Shown one piece after another: positions 41,550 to 52,596 of a stretch of DNA of 64,000 nucleotides. Both the position numbers and the translations under genes were made by a program. The notes under the pieces are model-generated. The model saw only the letters and a program-made list of their open reading frames with translations, was not told the origin of the DNA and did not search any database. The first letter of the stretch is position 1. Each line of letters starts with the position of its first letter. Origin of the DNA: Pseudopyrenochaeta lycopersici (lineage: Eukaryota > Ascomycota > Dothideomycetes > Pleosporales > Pseudopyrenochaetaceae); NCBI GenBank assembly GCA_003313425.1, contig NHZP01000101.1:1-64000 (forward strand), in the 5' to 3' direction.

Positions 41550-43135
41550 CCTTTCACTAGAAAGTTGTCAAGTGGTCGAGAGCCTTGCGCTCGGGACCAC
41601 GACGGCTTTACATCTAAGCAGGGCCCGCGAGTGGAACGAGTAGCGGAGGGTTAGGCTTTTTAAAGACTAGGGGTGCTGCCCCCTGTAAGCAAAGCAGAGC
41701 ACGGACGTGGCGTGTCAGATGACGCTGCTTTGCCCACTCTTTTTCGGAATTTTATTCTGATTGGTCTATGAATGTAGACAACATGGAATGGGCTTGTCCT
41801 TACTCACTAGGGACTAGGTGGTCTTGGCAAGACAGTATGGGCATGCCTATATATCAGAGGGGAAGGCCCTCCCTCTCATGGATATGGTTTTTTAGGACGT
41901 TTTCTTAAGGTGGACGCCGTTAGAGGTACTCTAGCTTCAGCGAGGATCGTTGATTGTTTGCTTTGCCTTCTCCATAGGAAGGGCACTATGGCGGGTCCCA
42001 TTGCTGCTACGTCTCACAAGGTGAGGTACGGGTACGCACAGTACGGAGTATTTGATATTCCAGGTGAGGCTGGATTTCGAGGGCTTGCTGAAAAGCATAT
42101 AAATGGGAATTGTTACCAATGGTTTGGGTCATGTGACACTATGGATCGTGGTGAGCGATGCTTGCTGGTAAGGTTTGCGGAAGCGCTTTCCCAGGATGAT
42201 GCCGCGCAGGTGATGGGCCTTGGACTTCCTGCAGACTATGTGTGGTTAATGGAGTTTCCACCTAGAATTCTGTTCCCTGCCGAATGGGTTCTTCAGCGGC
42301 AGGCGAGAGTCGTTCGAGGATCTCTGAACAGGGCGGATGCTATGTTTGGCGCACCGTTTACTCTACAGGCTAAGCCGAGTTTTGATATAGAAACGGTTAT
42401 CGAGTACGAAGAGTATGATTATAATACTATTGTATTGTGCATGGCTATGCTAATGTTGTTGTCTATAGGAATGGGAGTATCCGTACTGTAGTTCGGCAGG
42501 TTACAGTAAATTGTTCTGCTGTGATGTGGAGCAAGTTGGCGAAGTTCCATCTACACGCTATTAAGTTAGAGGATGGACATTACGTGTTATTTTTTGTAGG
42601 AGATGAAGGGCGGGAGCTATTGAAAGTTTTTTGGAAGTTGTGGGATGATGTGTGTGCATCACCGTTACTTTTAGGTAAGGTGTGTTATCCGTCTTTGCCC
42701 TTGGACGTGGGTTTGCGTGGAGTGGAACGTAAGTTTGTTAGTTTACAACTCTAGGTATGATGTATGCATGTTGGATTACTATGTTATGGAATTCTTTTAT
42801 GAACACTTTTTTTTTAATAGAGTAGGTTATACGCTAGCCCTTACAGAGTTCTGTATTGTTTATTAGAACGTCTCTTTGCTGCTGTAGAATTTTTGTATTC
42901 TTGCACTTTGTCGTTAGAGTGCGGAGCGACTGCCATTGTATACTGAGATATTTCTTAGAGCATAAAGAATTTGTGGTGCGGATGCTGGTTAGTAAGGGTG
43001 TGGATGCCCTTCGCTCAGGAAAAAAAAATGCGTAAGTCCATTTTCCCTGTGGCTGGAGGTCACGTGTGGGGGATGAAAAAAAAATTTTCAGCCACGACTC
43101 AACTTTCTAGTGTGGCGTTCCGCCTATATATGATT
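41550..43135 (+). mobile_element. Array unit 19, segment type R (1586 bp)
   Basis: A single copy. Its outer hairpin is GTGGTCGAGAGC...GCTCGGGACCAC. The 3' region 42760-42960 is AT-rich and empty. Confidence 0.85.
41988..42754 (+). CDS. Segment R protein, unrecognised
   Basis: Model: exon 1 41988-42412, intron 42413-42468 (donor GTATGA, branch GCTAATG, acceptor CTATAG), exon 2 42469-42754; phase 2, about 236 residues. The ATG at 41988 is preferred over the longer in-frame extension because the extension overlaps the leader. Exon 1: MAGPIAATSHKVRYGYAQYG, CYQWFGSCDTMDRGERCLLVRFAEALSQDDAAQVM. Exon 2: VVRQVTVNCSAVMWSKL, GHYVLFFVGDEGRELLKVFWKLW. Exon 2 opens like the VE..VS(L/V)T(C) start of WW-KESG proteins and has a strand and helix after it, so a distant relationship is possible, but the signature is missing. 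Function unknown. Confidence 0.55.
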
Positions 43136-44716
43136 CCTTTCACTAGAAAGTTGTCAAGTGGTCGAGGAGCCCCGTGCTCCTTGACCCCTGACACTTTACA
43201 TGTAAGCAGGGCCAACGACTGGAAGGAGTAGCGAAGCGGTAGACTCTTTAGAGTGTAGGGCCTCTGCCCCCTGTAAGCAAAGCAGAGCACGGACTGTGCG
43301 GGTCAGATGACGCTTCTTTGCCCACTCTTTTTCAGAACGTCAGTCTGATTGGTCTATGGCGATAGACACGGGGAGTGAGCAGCCCTCTGCTAACTAGGGA
43401 CTAGTGTGTCTTGGCGAAGACAGGATGGTTATAAGAGATCTGCCTCCGCCCACGGATGGTATGATCATTTTTGTTTTGGAGTAGCTGCTCCTTTCGTGGA
43501 ACGTCTTGTCGTACGCCTCAGCGTTGAAGAGGAACGTAACAGTACTGTTTTGTGGGTAGATGCCCATTGATAAACCGGTGGTTTTCCCAGGGAGGGGTTG
43601 AGGTATCTTGCTGAAGGCGGTGCCTCCCAACGTTGTTCACGTAAGTGGTCTTCTATTCGTAGCACTGGGCGGAAGACATAGGGTCGTGTAGCGGGATCGC
43701 GGATGCGTTGTACGCACTTGTGTTAAGGGTCTTTGTTGTAGAAGACATCTGCAGAGACGTAGGCGATGGACGGAGGGTTGGTGCCTGTGCTAGCTGTGGC
43801 AGCATTGGTCATTTCGATTTTGGCCATGGCCCTAGCCCTTTGGCCCTGCGTAGGACGTCTCTTCGTTCGCGCTGTGGTCCGGTAGGCCGTGTGGTGCATA
43901 GCGGAGGTACTTATTATGCGGTGCTGGAGGCAACTGTGGAGACATGTTTACGTGCGGGAGCTGCCTCGTGCACACCCCGTGCATGCAGCGTGGTGGGCGT
44001 AGGCCATCGTAGGAGGCGTTATAGGATAAGTTGCTATACCGTTAGGCGATGTCGCGGAGCCGTACCCCGGTGGTCTCTCCCTGTGTAGCTTGTCGGTCGC
44101 TGATGCGGTAGACGAGGGTGTCTCTCTATCTGTACAATCTATGATTTGCGTACCTTTCACCTACAGTAGTGTGTTTGCAGGGCAAGAAAAACAATAATTG
44201 TTTCTGCGCGTAGTGTGGTTTGTTTACCCTTCTACTGCGTTTTGTTGTAGACTTCCCTATGTTTAGATGGTGGATGCTAATAAAGAGAATGGTAGTAAAG
44301 CTAGTAAGCGTGGTGTAGTGTACTACGTTTTGTTAAGATGTTCTGTGGAACTAAGAGGATCGTATTTTGTGGTGTAACCAAGAAGGATTTTTTTTTATAG
44401 GTATTTTATGTCTTTTATTTTCCTTTAAGATAAAGTCATAGTATATGGTGTTACTCTATAGTAACTATATCGTATAGATTTTTGAAGGTTAGCCAGTATA
44501 ACGAGAAGTTATTATTGCGGAGCTCAGTCAGTAAGGGTGTGGGCGCCCTGGGATGGAACATTGAACATCATTTTTCAGAAAAAAAAAATTGGCTAAGTCG
44601 ATTTTGTGTGTGGCTGACAGTCACGCAGGGTCACGTTAGCTGTGGCGCGGGGAGCGCAGACATGGGTTGTGATGGGCACGGGCCCATTCTGTCAACTTTC
44701 TTGTGTATATATGATT
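43136..44716 (+). mobile_element. Array unit 20, segment type S (1581 bp)
   Basis: A single copy. The coding content is unclear (see the next entry). The 3' region 44100-44480 is AT-rich and empty. Confidence 0.85.
43459..44088 (+). CDS. Unresolved, probably spliced or broken gene of segment S
   Basis: No single frame covers the usual coding position. A short frame near 43480-43568 reads GVAAPFVERLVVRLSVEEE...VLWVDAH, which recalls the (L/F)VE..VS strand of the WW-KESG family. A 126-codon frame at 43708-44088 is Arg/Cys/Gly-rich (GACASCGSIGHFDFGHGP, GHRRRRYRISCY) and contains C-x2-C and H residues, but composition this biased often marks a shadow frame. Donor GTAAGT at about 43639 and acceptor CTGCAG at about 43754 are candidates. 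The gene is either multi-exon with sites I could not settle, or decayed. Treat the span as approximate. Confidence 0.25.
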
Positions 44717-46285
44717 CCTTTCACTAGAAAGTTGTCAAGTGGTCACCAGCCTTGCGCTGGTTACCCTTGCCACTTTACATCTAAGCAGAGCCCATGAGTG
44801 GAACGAATACCGAAGGGTTAGACTCCTTGGAGACTAGGGGCGCTGCACCCTGTAAGCCCACAGGAGCACGGACGGTGCGGATCAGATGATCACAGTGGGC
44901 ACGTGGGAGGCACTCTTGGCCCCACTACCCTTTCAATCAGTACGCTGATTGGTTTATGGATATAATTACATGGAATAGGCACTCCGTTGCTCCCTAGGGA
45001 CTAGGTGCTCTTGGTGAGAGGAGGTGGATATAACATGAACAGAGGACCTGTTTTTACGGAGTGTTTTTTAAAACTTTATTGCGACTTCATCGCAAGCCGG
45101 GCAGGAGGCTCCCGTAGTGGCTATGGGTGACGGTCATGTAGTGTCACTGGACACGCTTGTGTCGGGTCAGAGGGGCTCCCCCTTCCCTGGGACAGCTGTA
45201 AACATTGAACAGGTGCGGAGGCAAGTGCCAGGTAGGTGAACCTTCCAGTGCTTGTTGGGCATCTCCCCAACTAACATGATCACAGAGTTTGTGGAGCAAG
45301 CTGTGTCCCTTACGTTCTGTATAGAATTGTCGGGAAGACAGTCTTGGTGGCTCACCAAGGAGAGTGGGCAACCACCGCAGAAGTGTGTATTGCTACGACA
45401 TACGAAGTATGTAGTGTTCAGCGAAGAATTTCGCGCCGATAGGGGAACTCGACAGGCGTTTCTTGTCGTGAAGGTGGAGACAGTGGATCAGAACGAGAGG
45501 GAAACGATGGTTGCATTTGCGGAGCTCTCGGTAGAGGCGCTGGATGTGCTGGTGGAGCGCATTCTACCTATTCTTATACTGCCGGATGGGCAGGCTGCGG
45601 AGGCTTCTGTTGTCGAAGAAATGTTCCGTCGAATGCGCTTCGGGCACTATAGTACGCGGGTCGACTGCGTGTGTAGCTTGTACACACAGTGTGAGCCTTG
45701 CGCATGGGTAAGCCATGAGTCACCAAGGTTTGTTCTGGTAGACCGATTTTCGGGTGTATGGCCGTTTGGAAAGCGAGACTGGTTTACTGGGGTCAGTGAT
45801 GCGGTAGGCATGATACAGCCTGACGGCGTTGAGTGGCTCTCTTGCCGTTTTGAGTAGGATGTAGCAGGAATGTTAGGTAAGATACAGAGTATGCTAAGGT
45901 AAAGACAGAGTACATACTGACTTTGTGCTTTTTATAATACCTTAGTATCATAAAGCTCTTTGGTATGGTATAACCTATTTGTGTAGCATTATGGGTACGT
46001 TTGTTTATTTTAGATATATCTAATTTTTTGTTATCGAATAGGAGGCTAATATTGTAATGGCAGTGCCTTGTTAAGCACTAAGAAATTGTGGTGCGCAGCT
46101 TGGTCAGTAAGGGTGTGGACGCCCTGGGATGGAACATCAAATCTCTCAAGAAATTTTGACTAAGTCCACAGGAATTGTGGCTGGAGGCGATGCCAGGTCA
46201 CATGGAGCTGTGGCGCGTTCTGCGCACAGACGGGTCGAGTTGGGGCACGGGCCCCTCCGACAACTTTCGAGTGCTATATATGATT
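44717..46285 (+). mobile_element. Array unit 21, segment type A, second copy (1569 bp)
   Basis: The same length as unit 1 and identical as far as read (offset 31599). It is followed here by type T, whereas unit 1 is followed by B. Confidence 0.9.
45123..45857 (+). CDS. WW-KESG family protein, segment A, second copy
   Basis: Exons 45123-45231 and 45286-45857, the same model and protein as at 13524-14258. Both copies have intact promoters, so both could be expressed if the array is not silenced. Confidence 0.75.
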
Positions 46286-47858
46286 CCTTTCACTAGAAAG
46301 TTGTCAAGTGGTCACCAGCCTCGTGCTGGTTACCCTTGCCACTTTACCTGTAAGCAGAGCCTACGACTGGAGGGAGTACCGAAGGGTTAAACTAGAATTA
46401 GTTTAGAGGCGCTGCCCCCTGTAAGCAACACGCAGCACGGACCGTGTGAGTCAGGTGACGCTGGGTTGCCACATTTTATTTCAATCAATCATTTGATTGG
46501 TCTATGGACATAGATTCATGGAAGGGGCACACTCGTGCCAACTAGGGACTAGTGTGTCTTGGCAAAGACAGCATAGACATTAACATATAAACAGCATTTC
46601 TGCACGGAGTGTGAATGTTCAGTCTCTATGAACATTTTTTTATTCTTCTCTTTTAGTAGGTGATGATGGAATCATTAGCAAGGTGTCGCTGCTTTAAAGT
46701 GCAGCTGGTCTGTGGTAGCAGCATCATGAAGTCATCCTGGGTGCAGCGATTGACGATGGAGTTGCAGGCGGAGTTGGCGACGTCCTGTGCAGATGGTACT
46801 CTGCTTTTTGGTTGTTTGCAGGAAGTGTATCCCACTTCATGTCTTTTCACAGTGTGGATCGTGGCGGGTAGCCCTATAAACATGGATATCGTCCTAGATT
46901 GGCTCGGAGATGTGGAACTTCTATGCTTTGATGTAATCGATGTGGATACACCTAGCACCCAAGAGAGCGATGGGTGTTTTTTGTCGCGGACGTGTCCTCT
47001 GCTGGAGGCTGTATGTGATTTAGGGCGGTTTCCAACGCTGGCGGACGTAGAGGGAACCTCTCATGACGTTGTTGATGAAAGTCTTGTACGGAGTAGCCAG
47101 CGCTTCTGTGATGGTCGTGGAGATCGACTTGGAGGAAGCTTTGTATGCACTGCTGGTGCTGTTCAGGGCCTGCGCAGGTTGCGTGCAGGAAAAAACAAAA
47201 AAATATCTGTACGTCCTCGCCATGTAAGAGTTGGCGGTGGCGCGTAGCGTTGTTTTCCAGAGATGTTGATGGTGTAACGTAGAGGCTAGGGAGCTGTCTC
47301 TGTCATTCAATTGTTGTAGAGTTTGCGAAACTCAATTATCGTAATGTTCTCTTACCTTTGGTCTTGTTTAGTTGTAAGGTAAGTGCATTATTGGTAAATT
47401 AGGTTAGTAGTGTGTACGCGTACTATGGAGTGTCTTGGTAATCATAGATGGGTAGATATGTTATCTGATTTTACGTAGGTACGTCGAGGATGCGGAGTGT
47501 AGATATACAAGGGGAGTTGTAGTATGGAGATTATTGGAAAATAATAGGAAGGTATGTTATTTCATACTTGTTTTATTTTGTAAAACAAAAGTAGTATATT
47601 TATATATATATTAATTATGTTATATAGGGTTTACGTCGTTGTGGGGACAATGAAGAATTTGGATTACCGGAGGTCAGTCGGTAAGGGTGTGGGAGCCCTT
47701 CAGATGGAACATCGAACCTTCAAAAAAAATGGCTAAGTCCATTTTCCCTGTGGCTGACAGTCACGCAGGGTCACGTTAGCTGTGGCGCGGGGAGCGCAGA
47801 CATGGGTCATGTTGGGGCACGGGCCCCCTCCGACAACTTTCGAGTGCTATATATGATT
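46286..47858 (+). mobile_element. Array unit 22, segment type T (1573 bp)
   Basis: A single copy. The 3' region 47250-47640 is AT-rich and empty. Confidence 0.85.
46663..47247 (+). CDS. Segment T protein, unrecognised
   Basis: An open frame of 194 residues starting at tandem ATGs (46663, 46666). The N-terminal half has CFKVQLVCGS, SSWVQRLTMELQAELATSC and a strand SCLFTVWIVAG followed by a helix, an order that loosely mirrors the WW-KESG core but lacks its exact signature. The C-terminal part is basic (LRRLRAGKNKKISVRPRHVRVGG), a possible nuclear or nucleic-acid-binding tail. A TATA-like ACATATAAAC lies near 46582. No family assigned. Confidence 0.55.
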   Translation: MMESLARCRCFKVQLVCGSSIMKSSWVQRLTMELQAELATSCADGTLLFGCLQEVYPTSCLFTVWIVAGSPINMDIVLDWLGDVELLCFDVIDVDTPSTQESDGCFLSRTCPLLEAVCDLGRFPTLADVEGTSHDVVDESLVRSSQRFCDGRGDRLGGSFVCTAGAVQGLRRLRAGKNKKISVRPRHVRVGGGA

Positions 47859-49423
47859 CCTTTCACTAGAAAGTTGTCAAGTGGTCACCAGCCTCGTGCT
47901 GGAGACCCTGGACACTTTACACGTATGCGTTGCCAACGAGTGGAACGAGTAGCGAAGCGGTAGACTACTTGTAGTTTAATGGCAAAAGCCCCGGTAAGCA
48001 ACGCGAAGCACGGACCGTGTGAGTCAGATGACGCTGCTTTGCCTCATTTCTTTCAATCAATCATTTGATTGGTCTATGAACGTAGACATAGGGACGGGGC
48101 ACTCCGGTGCTCCCTAGGGACTAGCATCTCTTGGCATTGCATAAGACAGAGATGTATATAACAAGAACAGGGGAGCTGTGTTCACGGAGTGTTGCATTTA
48201 CTTAAGGGACGCTTTTCGTCTACTTTGCGATGGAGTCGCCACAGGGAGTGCAGGCCGTTGCGGGGTCCGCCAGCACAGCCATGTTCCCATCTATCGTAGA
48301 TGGGTTGCAGGAAGGATCTTCTTGCGCGGTGTCTGTAGGGACAGAGGCAGAGCGGCAAGGCGTGAGAGATCACGTGCCCCGTAAGTTATGTCTTTTCTTC
48401 GTTGGAGATGTCAGTTGTGGAGCCCATCTGACATGAGTACAGTGTTTATGGAACGTGGTATTTCTCTCACATTCTGTGAGGATGTGTCGGGCAGACAAAC
48501 ATGTTGGATTACTAAGGAGAGCGGACGCCTTCCTACCGAGTGTGTGGAGGAACAGCATACGGAGTGTTTAAACTACCACAAGGAACGTTGTGTACAGGGG
48601 GCAACCCGGCAGGCGCTTCTTGTCCTCAAAGTGGAGGCGCTCGATCAGGATGGGGTGGTGCGGAGCCATGTTACTTTTGCTCAGCTGTCTTCGCTGGCAC
48701 TGGAGGTGGTTGTGCAGCGCATTTTACCTCTTCTCGTATTGCCCTCCGGCGAGACGGCGGATATCTCTGTTGTTACTACAGTGTTCAAGTCGTTTGATCG
48801 TGGGTACTATAGTACGCGGGTGGACTGCGTGTGTACTGGTAACAGTAGGTGTGAGCCTTGCGCGTCGGTACGTTACCAGTCACGAAGGTTCGTTTGGGTA
48901 GACCGATTCCATCGTTTATGGTGGCCGGCAAGGATAAGTTGGTTTGCTGGACTCAGCGATGCCGTAGGAAAAGTACAACCCGACGGCGTTGAGTGGCTCT
49001 CCTGTCGTGGATGGTCGTAACCACGATGTAGTCTGTCAGTGTTATATCTTGGTAAGAGAAGGGTGGACGTTGGATCTATGTGTATAGGTATACATTTTTT
49101 AATAATGAGTACACGTTGTATAGTATGAATTTTTTATTTCTCTTGAATACAAAGTTACTATATATTGTAATATATACTAACCTTATTATGTAGGGGTTGT
49201 ACGGTAGTAGGAACAACAAATCAGAATTTGTGGTGCGCAGCTTCGTCAGTAAGGGTGTGGGAGCCCTTAGGATGGAACACCATCTCTCAGAAAAAAATAA
49301 AAAATTGGCTAAGTCCAATTTTGTTGTGGCTGGAGGCGATCCCAGGTCACATGGAGGTGTGGCGCGAAGAGGGCACGGGCCCATCCTCAACTTTCTAGTG
49401 TGGCGTTCTGCCTATATATGATT
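47859..49423 (+). mobile_element. Array unit 23, segment type U (1565 bp)
   Basis: A single copy and the shortest forward unit. It carries a WW-KESG family gene. The 3' region 49021-49200 is empty. Confidence 0.85.
48230..49020 (+). CDS. WW-KESG family protein, segment U
   Basis: Model: exon 1 48230-48380, intron 48381-48442 (donor GTAAGT, branch CTGAC, acceptor GTACAG), exon 2 48443-49020; phase 1, 242 residues. The splice sites are near consensus. Exon 1: MESPQGVQA, SIVDGLQEGSS, SVGTEAERQGVRDHV. Exon 2: LFMERGISLTF, TCWITKESGRLPTEC, LLVLKVEAL, FAQLSSLALEVVVQRILP, DCVCTGNSRCEPC, WFAGLSDAVGKVQPDGVEWLSC. With segment X it forms a closely related pair (CWITKESG). Function unknown. Confidence 0.78.
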
Positions 49424-51001
49424 CCTTTCACTAGAAAGTTGTCAAGTGGTCGGCAGCCTCGTGCTGCCTGACCCTGGACACTTTACCCTAAGCTTTGCCA
49501 ACGAGTGGAGCGAGTACCGAAGGGTTAGACTACTTGTAGTTTAGAGGTAAAGACCCTTGTAAGCCCACAGGAGCACGGACTGTGCAGATCAGATGATCAC
49601 AGTGGGCACGTGGGAGGCACTCTTGGCCCCACACTCTATCAGATTCTTTAGTCTGATTGGTCTATCTCCATAGACAGCATGGAATGGGCATACCTATGCT
49701 CACTAGGGACTAGGTGCTCTTGGCAAGAGAGGTAGTGGACTACTGAGTGTGGGCTACAGTATTTGTGGCCGCACGGACGTATATGTACAGCTGGTGTGCT
49801 GTTAAAAAGGGCGGAGCCGGCTTGCATAGTTGTGCTTTCTTCTGCAGTCAATGCTGAAGCGGTTGCCTTCTCGCAACATTAATACAGTGTATGCGATGGA
49901 GTCACTACAGGGAAACAGTGAAGGTATCTTCTTTGTCTTTCCTTCCTCATTATGACTATGGAGTAGTGCATGTCTCTGGTGGTAATGCCTGTGTTTAGCG
50001 GATGCGGGCTCTGCCTATCCACCAACTCACCAACATGAACAACGGCAGGTGTTCGCAGTGCTGACGTTACTCTGTAGGAGTGGCAATGGAGTCGGGTTTT
50101 GGTTGCGGAGTGCAGCCTCCCATTATGGACTTTTGTGTAACAGTCTCCTGCGCGGAGCCAAAGTACACGGGGGGCGAGTGTTGTCGTCGCGATCCTTTTT
50201 GTATGGACCATGGTATTGGTCAAAACACGGAGTATTACCTGGTGCGGGTGGACGCCTCTAGGCAAGTAGGAGCCGCAGTTTATGCTGATGGAGTTCGTTT
50301 GAGGGACTCGTGGAGCCTTGGTAGGCTGACAGGGTTGTCTAATGTATTGTTGAGGTATCTCTTGGGTCTGCAGGCAGAGCACTGCCGTAGCGGAGAGTGT
50401 CAGAGTTCTTCCTCGGAGTCCTCTTCTGAGTCTTCGTCGGAATGTGGTTCTCTTCCACAGTATGGGCGGCAGTCATCACACGACGAAGCTTGTGGAGATG
50501 TGTCTGCGGAGCTTCGTGGCAGCGCTGATTGTTTGGAGAGTCGTCCTGTAGTGTTCTCTCGATTTTCTGAATCGTATGGCAGCTGTGCACCTGTGACACT
50601 GTCAGGGTCTGTTGGTATTGGGACTACGTCTTCTGTAAGTTGTTCTGCTACGGAAGCCTTGAGTGGTGTAGGTACGTAGTATATAGAATGCGATGGTATT
50701 CTACTCATTGTATTGTTAATAGCGAGGTGTGTAGCATTTTATGTTATAGTGTGCATAATGTGAGTATTATGTCATGGGAGTAGTATCATAGGAGTAGTAT
50801 GCGGATGTTTTTTGACAGTATTTTTTCGAAGAAATTTTGGCTAAGTACGACACAGTGTGGCGCAAAAAAAAGTTGTCAATTGCCCTGTGCGCGATTTAGC
50901 GTCGTTTTGGGGTACATGGTGCTCACCCAGAAGTGGGTGGGCGGGAGGTCACTGTGGCTATGCTGACAAGATTTCTAGTGAGGCGCAGCCTATATATGAT
51001 T
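49424..51001 (+). mobile_element. Array unit 24, segment type V (1578 bp)
   Basis: A single copy with the AAGTACGACACAGTG pre-origin variant of J and P. The leader around 49740-49890 is longer than usual. Confidence 0.85.
49896..50679 (+). CDS. Segment V protein with a Ser/Glu-rich run, unrecognised
   Basis: Model: exon 1 49896-49923 (MESLQGNSE), intron 49924-50077 (donor GTATCT, acceptor CTGTAG), exon 2 50078-50679; phase 1. Without the splice the gene would start at ATG 50086. Exon 2 has DFCVTVSCAEPKYTGGECC, a strand YYLVRVDAS and a helix LSNVLLRYLLGLQ, the same order as the WW-KESG core without its signature. A Ser/Glu run (SSSSESSSESSSE) and a Ser/Gly-rich tail follow. The Ser run may be a phosphorylation-rich linker. 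At 154 nt the intron is the longest proposed in the array, so the splice is less certain. Confidence 0.5.
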
Positions 51002-52596
51002 CCTTTCACTAGAAAGTTGTCAAGTGGTCAGGAGCCTTGCGCTTCTGATCCTAGACACTTTACACGTATGCGTTGCCTACGACTGGAGGGAGTAGCGAAG
51101 CGTTAGTCTCTTTAGAGGCTAGGGGCAATGCACGCTTAAGTAACCCGGCGCACGGACGTAGCGCGAGATCATCTGATCTCCGGGTTGCCACATTTTTGGT
51201 CTCTGACCTAATTGGCCTGTGGATGCAGGGATGCACGGAGGTGATGTAGGTGCGCGATTGGGTTGGGAGCGTTGGTTTACTTGTGCACGGACGTGTCACT
51301 GCGGCGCGGTGTCTGCGCGTTGTATAAATGGTGCTCGTTCCCACGGGTCTCGTGGCACCGGAGGTTCTTCTTTTCCTCACTCTTTGAGTGTGCCTTATTA
51401 TGGATGCACGATGGAATGTCTGCACACTTGTTTCGAGTCAGGGAGCTGACGGACGGTGGAGCTCTATGTTTACGTCTTGTTTGCAAGGTGGGGCGTTGTA
51501 CGCTGCTACTGTCGTTGCTGCTGGGACAGCTTTACTTGGGAAGCGGAGGCGTAAGCCCGGTAGTGATCCGGGTCTCTCCAGAGTAGGTCTCTGTTTGGCG
51601 CTTGTGTAGCATGATAATGCTGACTCCTTCGTTTTTGCAGGTTCCGAAGGTACAGAAGGTCGATAAATTGCTCGAAGGGCCCGCGAAGTGGTTCCTAGAA
51701 CGTCTGTCAACTATATCCACGAAGTGGGGGTTTCTTAGATCTTGTGGGAGCGAAGAAGTCGCTTTGGTGGAGAGCTTTTTACGTGCCAAGGTGGACCTTG
51801 CAGAGTATAACGTGGTGCGAAATTTAGAAGGCCTGTCTGCTCCCTCTGTTATGGGAAGCCTCATGTATGGAGCGGATACACTGAGATGTTATCCCTCTGT
51901 ATTCACGGGGGAGTACCCGCCGTTGAGTGTCGGCGATGGTTGCGGGCCAGTGAATGCTGCCTCTATGGATATTGTGGAAACCCCGGGACTGTCCGGTTTT
52001 GGATCCGGTGGTGGTGGATGCGCTTATGTCGACCCTGCTTGGCTGGAGCCCCCGGAAGGGTTTTGTTGTTATGCTAGTAGTTTTGTACTTCCTGGCCACT
52101 CTGACAGTGTGGCTTCTGATTACGATTCCGCTGATTGGATGTCATTAGCACCAGAACCCTTTAACAGCGATGAAGGAGAGGGTGGTCTTGGTCTTGTAGA
52201 GATGGAGGACTGGGAGCTGGGGGCTCTTACGGATGTGTTGTATGATCGTAGTGGGGATCTGTTGTTAGGGGAGTATTCGTAGGTATGGAATTATTGTAGG
52301 GTATGTCTATTTTATGGTTGACTTATTGTGCAGTTGGTCTACCATTGTGTACGATCTGTTTTGATGGACTGGATTATGTAGAATACCTATGTTGTATTCG
52401 CAAGATTTTTCATTTTGGGTGTGAGCGCCCTTGGGATGGAACACCATCTCCAAAGAAAAAAAAAATGCATAAGTCCATTTTTGCTGTGGCTGGGGGGGCA
52501 CGCCGAGTCAGGTTGGCTGTGGCTCGGGAGAGTCAGCTGTGGCGCGGATTCTGCGCGCACAGACCAGAAATCAACTTTCGAGTGCTATATATGATT
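51002..52596 (+). mobile_element. Array unit 25, segment type D, second copy (1595 bp)
   Basis: The same as unit 4 at an offset of 33146; preceded by V and followed by W. Confidence 0.9.
51400..52282 (+). CDS. Segment D protein, second copy
   Basis: Exons 51400-51582 and 51641-52282; the same 274-residue protein as at 18254-19136, no difference seen. Confidence 0.6.
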
